Positions 1 to 10,796 of a stretch of DNA of 64,000 nucleotides are shown here, piece by piece (the first letter of the stretch is position 1; every line of letters starts with the position of its first letter). The position numbers and the translations under genes were made by a program. Under the pieces are notes generated by a model that saw only the letters and a program-made list of their open reading frames with translations, did not search any database and was not told the origin of the DNA. The stretch is from Prosopocoilus inquinatus (Eukaryota; Arthropoda; Insecta; Coleoptera; Lucanidae), in the NCBI GenBank assembly GCA_036172665.1, contig CM069870.1:42490001-42554000 (forward strand), read 5' to 3'.

Positions 1-149
1 CAACGGACTCCAGTAACGCTGATGTGAGATACGAAGTTCTCGGACGCAGCACAAGCTGGAAATAGTTTTGAACGAAACAGCACGTATTAGCGTTGTTCCT
101 GTGATGTATCTAATCGATCCTTACTTATCTACTATGTTATTTGACGTTT
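1..149. repeat. Reference monomer (first full unit in the window)
   Basis: This unit sets the monomer coordinates used in this annotation and differs from my by-eye consensus at only two positions (C for G at 52, G for A at 80). Landmarks are: 1-11 boundary block CAACGGACTCC; 19-26 CTGATGTG; 27-57 variable cassette, here with CTCGGACGCAGC; 58-77 conserved GGAAATAG...GAAA block; 76-97 short inverted repeat; 98-120 conserved block ending ATCGATCC; 121-149 TTACTTATCTACTATG...GACGTTT, which varies together with the boundary block of the next unit. The ATCGAT hexamer (ClaI site) is present in most monomers but lost in the units reading AATCTATCC. Confidence 0.95.
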
Positions 150-522
150 TAACGGACTCCAGTAACTCTGATGTGAGATACGAAGAGTTCGGACGGAGCA
201 GAAGCTTGGAATAGTTTTGTACGAAACAACAAGTATTAGCGTTGTTCCTGTGATGTATCTAATCGATCCTTACTTATCTACTATGTTATTTGACGTTTCA
301 ACGGACTCCAGTAACGCTGATGTGAGATACGAAATGTTCGGACGCAGCAGTAGCTTCAAATAGTTTTGAACGAAACAACACGTATTAGCGTTGGTCCTGT
401 GATGTATCTAACCGATCCTTACTTATCTACTATGTTATTTGACGTTTCAACGGACTCCAGTAACGCTGATGTGAGATACGATGTGTTCGGACGCAGCAGA
501 AGCTTCAAATAGTTTTGAACGA

Positions 523-544
523 AACAACACGCATTAGCGTTGTT
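523..544. other. Short inverted repeat in the conserved monomer half (example copy)
   Basis: AACAAC at 523-528 and GTTGTT at 539-544 form a 6-bp dyad with a 10-base centre (monomer positions 76-81 and 92-97). The same arms appear in a large share of monomers. Common variants AACAGC and AATAAC leave one G-T pair in the stem on this strand, whereas the GTTATT variant breaks a pair. It lies in the best-conserved half of the monomer. Short dyads are frequent in centromeric satellites, but a function here is not shown. Confidence 0.4.
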
Positions 545-765
545 CCTGTGATGTATCTAATCGATCCGTATTTATCTATCATGTTATTTGACGTTTCAAC
601 GGTCTCCAGTAACGCTGATGTGAGAAAAGAAGTTCCCGGTCTCAACAGGGGCTGGAAATAGTTTTGAACGAAATAACACGTATTAGCGATGTTCCTATGA
701 TGTTTCTAATCGATCCTTACTTATCTATCATGTTATTTGACGTTACGATGGACTCCAGTAACTCT

Positions 766-2106
766 GATGTGATATACGAAGTTCTCGGACGCAGCAGAAA
801 CTGGAAATTGTTTTGAACGAAACAACACGTATTAGCGTTGTTCCTGTGATGTATCTAATCGATCCTTACTTATCTATTATGTTATTTGACGTTTCAACGG
901 ACTCCAGTAACGCTGATGTGAGATACGAAGTTCTCGGACGCAGCAGAAACTGGAAATTGTTTTGAACGAAACAACACGTATTAGCGTTGTTCCTGTGATG
1001 TATCTAATCGATCCTTACTTATCTATCATGTTATTTGACGTTACGATGGACTCCAGTAACTCTGATGTGAGATACGAAGTTCTCGGATTCAACAGGGGCT
1101 GGAAATAGTTTTGAACGAAACAAAACGTATTAGCGTTGTTCCTGTGATGTATATAATCGATCCTTACTTATCTACTATGTTATTTGACGTTTCAACGGAC
1201 TCCAGTAACTCTGATGGGAGATACGAAATTCTCGGACGCAGCAGAAGCTGGAAATAGTTTTGAACAAAACAACACGTATTAGCGTTGTTCCTGTGATGTA
1301 TCTAATCGATCCTTACTTATCTACTATATTATTTGACGTTTCAACGAACTCCAGTAACTCTGATGTGAGATACGAAGTTCTCGGATTCAGCATAAGCTGG
1401 AAATAGTTTTGAACGAAACAACACATATTAGCGTTGTTCCTGTGATGTATCTAATCGATCCTTACTTATCTATCATGTTATTTGACGTTACGATGGACTC
1501 CAGTAACTCTGATGTGATATACGAAGTTCTCGGACGCAGCAGAAACTGGAAATTGTTTTGAACGAAACAACACGTATTAGCGTTGTTCCTGTGATGTATC
1601 TAATCGATCCTTACTTATCTATTATGTTATTTGACGTTTCAACGGACTCCAGTAACGCTGATGTGAGATACGAAATTCTCGGACGCAGCAGAAACTGGAA
1701 ATTGTTTTGAACGAAACAACACGTATTAGCGTTGTTCCTGTGATGTATCTAATCGATCCTTACTTATCTATCATGTTATTTGACGTTACGATGGACTCCA
1801 GTAACTCTGATGTGAGATACGAAGTTCTCGGATTCAACAGGGGCTGGAAATAGTTTTGAACGAAACAACACGTATTAGCGTTGTTCCTGTGATGTATCTA
1901 ATCGATCCTTACTTATCTACTATATTATTTGACGTTTCAACGGACTCCAGTAACTCTGATGTGAGATACGAAGTTCTCGGATTCAGCATAAGCTGGAAAT
2001 AGTTTTGAACGAAACAACACATATTAGCGTTGTTCCTGTGATGTATCTAATCGATCCTTACTTATCTATCATGTTATTTGACGTTACGATGGACTCCAGT
2101 AACTCT
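766..2106. repeat. Local 5-monomer/4-monomer tandem duplication in A1
   Basis: The run beginning with GATGTGATATACG at 766 restarts at 1511, exactly 745 bp (5 x 149) later. The first copy contains a monomer with GATGGGAGATACG (about 1213) that the second copy lacks, so the second has four matching monomers before diverging at about 2106. The same pair is present in A3 (about 21,197 and 21,942), so it predates the A1/A3 duplication. A2 keeps only one run. Confidence 0.85.
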
Positions 2107-2226
2107 GATGTGAGATACGAAGTTCTCGGATTCAGCAGGGGCTGGAAATAGTTTTGAACGAAACAACACGTACTAGAGTCATTCCTGTGATGAATCTAAT
2201 CGATCCTTACATATCTACTATGTTAT

Positions 2227-2245
2227 TTGACGTATTTGACGTTTC
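2227..2245. repeat. 9-bp internal duplication, A1 copy
   Basis: The monomer end TTATTTGACGTTTC is expanded to TTATTTGACGTATTTGACG by direct duplication of 9 bp. It shifts local phase by +9. Identical events lie at about 11,776 and 22,661, each in the same monomer, recognisable by ACTAGAGTCATTCC just upstream. One mutation followed by higher-order duplication explains all three. Confidence 0.95.
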
Positions 2246-5200
2246 AACGGACTCCAGTAACTCTGATATGAGATATGAAGTTCTCGGACTCAGCAGGGGC
2301 TGGAAATAGTTTTGAACGAAACAACACGTATTAGCGTTGTTCCTGTGGTGTATCTAATCGATCCTTACTTATCTACTATATTATTTGACGTTTCAACGGA
2401 CTCCAGTAACGCTGATGTGAGATACGAAATTCTCGGCTTCAACAGGTGCTGGAAATAGTTTTGAACGAAACAACACGTATTAGCGTTGTTCCTGTGGTGT
2501 ATCTAATCTATCCTTACTTATCTATCATGTTATTTGACGATACGATGGACTCCAGAAACGCTGATGTGACATACGAAGTTCTCGGACGCAGCAGAAGCTG
2601 GAAATAGTTTTGAACGAAACAACACGTATTAGTGTTGTTCCTGTGATGTATCTAATCGATCCTTACTTATCAACTATGTTATTTGACGTTTCAACGGACT
2701 CTAGTAACGCTGACGTGAAATAGGATGTTCTCGGACGCAGCAGAACCTGGAAATAGTTTTGAACGAAACAGCACGTATTGGCGTTGTTCCTGTGATGTAT
2801 CTAATCGATCCTTACTTATTTACTATGTTATTTTACGTTTCAACGGACTCCAGTAACGCTGATGTGAGATTCGAAGTTCTCCAACTCAACAGGGGCTGGA
2901 AATAGTTTTGAACGAAACAGCACGTATTAGCGTTGTTCCTGTGGTGTATCTAATCTATCCTTACTTATCTACTATGTTATTTGAAGTTTCAACGGACTCC
3001 AGTATCTCTGATGTGAGATACGTAGTTCTCGGACTCAGCATAAACTGGAAATAGTTTTGAACGAAACAACACGTATTAGCGTTGTTCCTCTGGGGTATCA
3101 AATCGATCCTTACTTATCTATCATGTTATTTGACGTTACGATGGACTCCAGTAACTCTGATGTGGGATACGCAGTGTTCGGACGCAGCAGAAGCTGGAAA
3201 TAGTTTTGAACGAAACGACAGGTACTAGCGTTGTTCCTGTGATGTATCTAATCGATCCTTACTTATCTGCTATGTTATTTGACGTTTCAACGGACTCCAG
3301 TAACGCTGATGTGAGATACGAAGTTCTCGGACACAGCAGAAGCTGGAAATAGTTTTGAATGAAACAGCACGTATTAGCGTTGTTCCTGTGATGTATCTAA
3401 TCGATCCTTACTTATCTACTATGTTATTTGACATTTCAACGGACTCCAGTAACGCTGATATGAGATACGAAATTCTCGGACTCAGCATAAGCTGGAAATA
3501 GTTTTGAACGAAACAACACGTTTTAGCGTTGTTCCTGTGATGTATCTAATCGATCCTTACTTATCTACTATGTTATTTGACGTTTCAACGGACTCCAGTA
3601 ACTCTGATGTGAGATACGAAGTTCTCGGACTCAGCATAAGCTGGAAATAGTTTTGAACGAAACAACACGTATTAGCGTTGTTCCTGTGATGTATCTAATC
3701 GATCCTTACTTATCTACTATGTTATTTGTCGTTTCAACGGACTCCAGTAACGCTGATGTGAGATACGAAGTTCTCGAACTCAACAGGGGCTGGAAATAGT
3801 TTTGAACGAAACAGCACGTATTAGCGTTGTTCCTGTGGTGTACCCAATCTATCCTTACTTATCTACTATGTTATTTGACGTTTCAACGGACTCCAGTAAC
3901 TCTGATGTGAGATACGATGTTCTCGAACTCAGCATAAGCTGGAAATACTTTTGAACGAAACAACACGTAATAGCGTTATTCCTGTGGTGTACCTAATCTA
4001 TCCTTACATATCTACTAAGTTATTTGACGTTTCAACTAACTCCAGTAACGCTGATGTGAGACACGAAGTGTTCCGACGCAGCAGAAGCTGGAAATAGTTT
4101 TGAACGAAACAACACGTATTAGCGTTGTTCCTGTGACGTATCTAATCGATCCTTACTTATTTATCATGTTATTTGAAGTTACGATGAACTCCAGTAACGC
4201 TGATGTGAGATACGAAGTTCTCGGACTCAGCAGGGGCTGGAAATAGTTTTGAACGAAACAACACGTATTAGCGTTGTTCCTGTGATGTATCTAATCGATC
4301 TTTACTTATCTACTATGTTATTTGAGGTTTCAACGGACTCCAGTAACTCTGATGTGAGATACGAAGTTCTCGGACTCAGCAGAAGCTGGAAATAATTTTG
4401 AACGAAACAACACGTATTATCGTTGTTCCTGTGATGTATCTAATCGATCCTTACTTATCTACTATGTTATTTGACGTTTCAACGGACTCCAGTAACTCTG
4501 ATGTGAGATACGAAGTTCTCGGACTCAGCATAAGCTGGAAATAATTTTGAACGAAACAACACGTATTAGCGTTATTCCTGTGTTGGACCTAATCTATCCT
4601 TACTTATCTACTAAGTTATTTGACGTTTCAACTAACTCCAGCAACGCTGATGTGAGATACGAAGTTCTCGGATTCAACAGGGGCTGGAAATAGTTTTGAA
4701 GGAAACAACACGTATTAGCGTTGTTCCTGTGGTGTATCTAGTCTATCCTTACTTATCTATCATGTTATTTGACGATACGATGAACTCCAGTAACGCTGAT
4801 GTGAGATACGAAGTTCTCGGACGCAGCAGAGGCTGGATATAGCTTTGAACGAAACAACACGTATTAGCGTTGTTCCTGTGATGTATCTAATCGATCCTTA
4901 CTTATCTACTATGTTATTTGACATTTCAACGGACTCCAGTAACGCTGATGTGAGATACGAATTTCTCGGACGCAGCAGAAGCTGGAAATAGTTTTGAACG
5001 AAACAGCACGTATTAGCGTTGTTCCTGTGATGTATATAATCGATCCTTACTTATCTACTATGTTATTTGACGTTTCAACGGACTCCAGTAACGCTGATGT
5101 GAGATACGAAGTTCTCGAACTCAACAGGGGCTGGAAATAGTTTTGAACGAAATAGCACGTGTTAGCGTTGTTTCTGTGATATATCTAATCGATCCTTACT

Positions 5201-8200
5201 TATCTATCATGTTATTTGACGTTACGATGGACTCCAGTAACTCTGATGTGGGATACGAAGTGTTCGGACGCAGCAGAAGCTGGAAATAGTTTTGAACGAA
5301 ACAACACGTACTAGCGTTGTTCCTGTGATGTATCTAATCGATCCTTACTTATCTACTATGTTATTTGACGTTTCAACGCACTCCAGTAACTCTGATGTGA
5401 GATACGAAGTTCTCGGAGTCAGCAGAAGCTGGAAATAGTTTTGAACGAAACAACACGTACTACCGTTTTTCCTGTGATGTATCTAATCGATCTTTACTTA
5501 TCTACTATGTTATTTGACGTTTCAACAGACTCCAGTAACTCTGATGTGAGATACGAAGCTCTCGGACTCAGCAGAAGCTGGAAATAGTTTTGAACGAAAC
5601 AACACGTATTAGCGTTGTTCCTGTGATGTATCTAATCGATCCTTACTTATCTACTATGTTATTTGAAGTTTCAACGGACTCCAGTAACGCTGATGTGAGA
5701 TACGAAGTTCTCGGACGCAGCAGAAGCTGGAAATAGTTTTGAACGAAACAGCACGTATTAGCGTTGTTCCTGTGATGTATCTAATCGATCCTTACTTATC
5801 TACTATGTTATTTGACGTTTTAACGGACTCCAGTAACTCTGATGTGAGATACGAAGAGTTCGGACGCAGCAGAAGCTTGAAATAGTTTTGTACGAAACAA
5901 CACGTATTAGCGTTGTTCCTGTGATGTATCTAATCGATCCTTACTTATCTACTATGTTACTTGACGTTTCAACGTACTCCAGTAACGCTGATGTGAGATA
6001 CGAAATGTTCGGACGCAGCAGTAGCTTCAAATAGTTTTGAACGAAACAACACGTATTAGCGTTATTCCTGTGATGTATCTAATCGATCCTTACTTATCTA
6101 CTATGTTATTTGACGTTTCAACGGACTCCAGTAACTCTGATGGGAGATACGAAGTTCTCGGACGCAGCAGAAGCTGGAAATAGTTTTGAACGAAACAACA
6201 CGTATTATCGTTGTTCCTGTGATGTATCTAGTCGATCCTTACTTATCTACTATATTATTTGACGTTTCAACGGACTCCAGTAACTCTGATGTGAGATACG
6301 AAGTTCTCGGATTCAGCATAAGCTGGAAATAGTTTTGAACGAAACAACACGTACTAGCGTTGTTTCTGTGATGTATCTAATCGATCCTTACTTATCTACT
6401 ATGTTATTTGACGTTTCAACGGACTCCAGTAACGCTGATTTGAGATACGAAGTTCTCGGACGCAGCAGAAGCTGGAAATAGTCTTGAACGGAACAGCACG
6501 TATTAGCGTTGTTCCTGTGATGTATCTAATCGAACCTTACTTATCTACTATGTTATTTGACGTTTCAACGGACTCCAGTAACGCTGATGTGAGATAAGAA
6601 GTTCTCAGTCTCAACAGGGGCTGGAAATAGTTTTGAGCGAAATAACACGTATTAGCGTTGTTCGTGTGATGTATCTAGTCGATCCTTACTTATTTATCAT
6701 GTTATTTGACGTTACGATGAACTCCAGTAACTCTGATGTGGGATACGAAGTGTTCGGACGCAGCAGAATCTGGAAATAGTCTTGAACGAAACAGCACGTA
6801 TTAGCGTTGTTCCTGTGATGTATCTAATCGATCCTTACTTATCTACTATGTTATTTGACGTTTCAACGGACTCCAGTAACGCTGATGTGAGATAAGAAAT
6901 TCTCGGTCTCAATAGGGACTGGAAAAAGTTTGGAACGAAATAACACGTATTAGCGTTGTTCCTGTGATGTATCTAATCGATTCTTACTTAACTACTACGT
7001 TATTTGACCTTTCAACGGACTCCAGTAACGCTGATGTGAGATACGAAGTTCTCGGACGCAGCAGAAGCTGGAAATAGTTTTGAACGAAACAACACGTATT
7101 AGCGTTGTTCCTGTGATGTATGTAACCGATCCTTATTTATCTACTATGTTATTTGAGGTTTCAACGGACTCCAGTATCGCTGATGTGAGATACGAAGTTC
7201 TCGGACGCAGCAGAAGCTGGAAATAGTTTTGAACGAAACAACACGTACTAGCGTTGTTCCTGTGATGTATCTAAACGATCCTTACTTATCTACTATGTTA
7301 TTTGACGTTTCAACGGACTCCAGTAACGCTGATGTGAGATACGATGTTCTCGGACTCAACAGCGGCTGGAAATAGTTTTGAACGAAATAACACGTCTTAG
7401 CGTTGTTCCTGTGATGTATCTAATCGATCCTAATTTATCTACTATGTTATTTGACGTTTCAACGGACTCCAGTAACGCTGATGTGAGATACGAAGTTCTC
7501 GGACGCAGCAGAAGCTGGAAATAATTTTGAACGAAACAGCACGTATTAGCGTTGTTCCTGTGATGTATCTAATCGATCCATACTTATCTACTATGTTGTT
7601 TGACATTTCAACGGACTCCAGGAACGCTGATGTGAGATACGAAGTTCTCGGACTCAGCATAAACTGGAAATAGTTTTGAACGAAACAACACGTTTTAGCG
7701 TTGTTCCTGTGATGTATCTAATCGATCCTTACTTATCTATCATGTTATTTGACGTTACGATGGACTCCAGTAACTCTGATGTTGGATACGCAGTGCTCGG
7801 ACGCAGCAGAAGCTGGAAATAGTTTTGAACGAAACAACACGTATTAGCGTTGTTCGTGTGATGTATCTAGTCGATCCTTACTTATTTATCATGTTATTTG
7901 ACTTTACGATGGACTCCAGTAACTCTGATGTGGGATACGAAGTGCTCGGACGCAGCAGAAGCTGGAAATAGTTTTGAATGAAACAACGCGTACAAGCGTT
8001 GTTCCTGTGATGTATCTAATCGATCCTTACTTATCTACTATGTTATTTGACGTTTCAGCGGACTTCAGTAACTTTGATGTGAGATACGATGTTTTCGGAC
8101 GCAGCAGAGGCTGGAAATAGTTTTGAACGAAACAACACGTATTAGCGTTGTTCCTGTGATGTATCTAATCGATCCTTACTTATCTACTATGTTAGTTGAC

Positions 8201-8710
8201 GTTTCAACGGACTCCAGTAACTTTGATGTGAGATACGATGTTTTCGGACGCAGCAGAAGCTGGAAATAGTTCTGAACGAAACAACACGTATTAGCGTTGT
8301 TCCTGTGATGTATCTAATCGATCCTAATTTATCTACTATGTTATTTGACGTTTCAACGGACTCCAGTAACTATGATGTGAGATACGAAGTCCTCGGACTC
8401 AGCATAAGCTGCAAATAGTTTTGAACGAAACAACACGTATTAGCGTTATTCCTGTTGTGTACCTAATCTATCCTTACTTATCTACTAAGTTATTTGACGT
8501 TTCAACTAACTCCAGTAACACTGATGTGAGATACGATGTTTTCGGACGCAGCAGAAACTGGAAATAGTTTTGAACGAAACAACACGTATTAGCGTTGTTC
8601 CTGTGATGTATCTAATCGATCCTTATTTATCTATCATGTTATTTGACGTTACGATGAACTCAAGTAACGCTGATGTGAGATACGAAGTTCTCGGACGCAG
8701 CAGAAGCTGG

Positions 8711-10796
8711 AAGTCGTTTTGAACGAAATAACACGTATTAGCGTTGTTCCTGTGATGTTTCTAATCGATCCTTACTTATCTACTATGTTATTTGACGTTT
8801 CAACGGACTCCAGAAACGCTGATGTGAGATACGAAGTTCTCGGACTCAACAGCGGCTGGAAATAGTTTTGAAAGAAATAACACGTCTTAGCGTTGTTCCT
8901 GTGATGTATCTAATCGATCCTAATTTATCTACTATGTTATTTGACGTTTCAACGGACTCCAGTAACGCTGATGTGAGATACGAAGTTCTCGGACTCAGCA
9001 TAAGCTGGAAATAGTTTTGAACGAAACAACACGTATTAGCGTTATTCCTGTGTTGGACCTAATCTATCCTTACTTATCTACTAAGTTATTTGATGTTTCA
9101 ACTAACTCCAGTAACGCTGATGTGAGATACGAAGTTCTCGGATTCAACAGGGGCTGGAAATAGTTTTGAACGAAACAACACGTATTAGCGTTGTTCCTGT
9201 GATGTATCTAATCGATCCTTACTTATCTACTATGTTATTTGACGTTTCAACGCACTCCAGTAACTCTGATGTGAGATACGAAGTTCTCGGAGTCAGCAGA
9301 AGCTGGAAATAGTTTTGAACGAAACAACACGTACTACCGTTTTTCCTGTGATGTATCTAATTGATCTTTACTTATCTACTATGTTATTTGACGTTTCAAC
9401 AGACTCCAGTAACTCTGATGTGAGATACGAAGCTCTCGGACTCAGCAGAAGCTGGAAATAGTTTTGAAGGAAACAACACGTATTAGCGTTGTTCCTGTGA
9501 TGTATCTAATCGATCCTTACTTATCTACTATGTTATTTGACGTTTCAACGCACTCCAGTAACTCTGATGTGAGATACGAAGTTCTCGGAGTCAGCAGAAG
9601 CTGGAAATAGTTTTGAACGAAACAACACGTACAACCGTTTTTCCTGTGATGTATCTAATTGATATTTACTTATCTACTATGTTATTTGACGTTTCAACAG
9701 ACTCCAGTAACTCTGATGTGAGATACGAAGCTCTCGGACTCAGCAGAAGCTGGAAGTCGTTTTGAACGAAATAACACGTATTAGCGTTGTTCCTGTGATG
9801 TTTCTAATCGATCCTTACTTATCTACTATGTTATTTGACGTTTCAACGGACTCCAGAAACGCTGATGTGAGATACGAAGTTCTCGGACTCAACAGCGGCT
9901 GGAAATAGTTTTGAAAGAAATAACACGTCTTAGCGTTGTTCCTGTGATGTATCTAATCGATCCTAATTTATCTACTATGTTATTTGACGTTTCAACGGAC
10001 TCCAGTAACGCTGATGTGAGATACGAAGTTCTCGGACTCAGCATAAGCTGGAAATAGTTTTGAACGAAACAACACGTATTAGCGTTATTCCTGTGTTGGA
10101 CCTAATCTATCCTTACTTATCTACTAAGTTATTTGATGTTTCAACTAACTCCAGTAACGCTGATGTGAGATACGAAGTTCTCGGATTCAACAGGGGCTGG
10201 AAATAGTTTTGAACGAAACAACACGTATTAGCGTTGTTCCTGTGATGTATCTAATCGATCCTTACTTATCTACTATGTTATTTGACGTTTCAACGCACTC
10301 CAGTAACTCTGATGTGAGATACGAAGTTCTCGGAGTCAGCAGAAGCTGGAAATAGTTTTGAACGAAACAACACGTACTACCGTTTTTCCTGTGATGTATC
10401 TAATTGATCTTTACTTATCTACTATGTTATTTGACGTTTCAACAGACTCCAGTAACTCTGATGTGAGATACGAAGCTCTCGGACTCAGCAGAAGCTGGAA
10501 ATAGTTTTGAAGGAAACAACACGTATTAGCGTTGTTCCTGTGATGTATCTAATCGATCCTTACTTGTCTACTATGTTATTTGACGTTTCAACGCACTCCA
10601 GTAACTCTGATGTGAGATACGAAGTTCTCGGAGTCAGCAGAAGCTGGAAATAGTTTTGAACGAAACAACACGTACTACCGTTTTTCCTGTGATGTATCTA
10701 ATCGATCCTTACTTATCTACTATGTTATTTGACGTTTTAACGGACTCCAGTAACTCTGATGTGAGATACGAAGAGTTCGGACGCAGCAGAAGCTTG
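8711..10796. repeat. 7-monomer tandem duplication at the 3' end of A1
   Basis: The distinctive AAGTCGTTTTGAACG at 8711 recurs at 9754, 1,043 bp (7 x 149) downstream, and the following monomers repeat in order. A2 carries one copy (marker at 18,256). Alignment of A1 to A2 past this point changes offset from 9,545 to 8,502, exactly 1,043 less. The duplication is therefore specific to A1, or was lost in A2 and A3. The second copy has small differences, such as CTTGTCTAC at about 10,564. Confidence 0.93.

Larger units (their letters stand above)
1..10688. repeat. Higher-order repeat, region A, copy 1 (A1)
   Basis: A long run of distinct monomers whose order is reproduced in A2 and A3. The marker GATGTGATATACG at 1511 recurs at 11056 (spacing 9,545 = 64 monomers + 9) and 21942 (spacing 20,431 from A1). 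Position 1 matches 20432 exactly in register. A1 differs from A2 by carrying an extra 7-monomer tandem duplication near its 3' end and by keeping monomers at about 430-1510 that A2 lacks. By eye the aligned copies differ by only a few substitutions per kb, for example CAACAGGTGC at about 2433 against CAACAGGGGC in A2. The 3' limit is approximate because it falls inside duplicated monomers. Confidence 0.9.

Noticed and set aside
66..74. Minus-strand GTTCAAAAC in the conserved block fits the degenerate RNA polymerase III B-box pattern GWTCRANNC
   Set aside because: The pattern is short and degenerate. I found no A-box at a suitable distance upstream on that strand, no tRNA- or SINE-like body, and no T-run terminator in the minus-strand monomer.
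60..80. CENP-B box on the minus strand (TTCGTTCAAAACTAT against TTCGNNNNANNCGGG)
   Set aside because: Only TTCG, the central A and one C match. The GGG end is missing in all variants I looked at, so it does not meet the minimal motif.
15..110. Hammerhead ribozyme, suggested by CTGATG at monomer 19-24 and by CGAAAC followed by a stem ending GTT at 73-97, as in some transcribed satellites
   Set aside because: The GAAA, stem and GUU part fits, but the CUGAUGA core has T where the catalytic A is required. No helix II joins the two core segments correctly, and helix I pairs poorly. A covariance-model search of all monomers would settle it.
200..520. HindIII-type AAGCTT sites as a possible separate satellite family
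   Set aside because: AAGCTT appears only in variants reading GAAGCTTG or GAAGCTTC in place of GAAGCTGG. These units are otherwise ordinary 149-bp monomers embedded in the same higher-order blocks.
7442..7660. 72-codon open frame on the minus strand starting MLSPRTSYLTSAF, with copies at 16987-17205 and 28171-28389
   Set aside because: It spans about 1.5 satellite monomers and stays open only because two neighbouring monomer variants lack the usual stops. The three copies sit at homologous places in A1, A2 and A3 (spacings 9,545 and 11,184 bp), so they are one accident copied by higher-order duplication. The third has a K-to-I change. There is no recognisable domain, ribosome-binding context or codon-level conservation.
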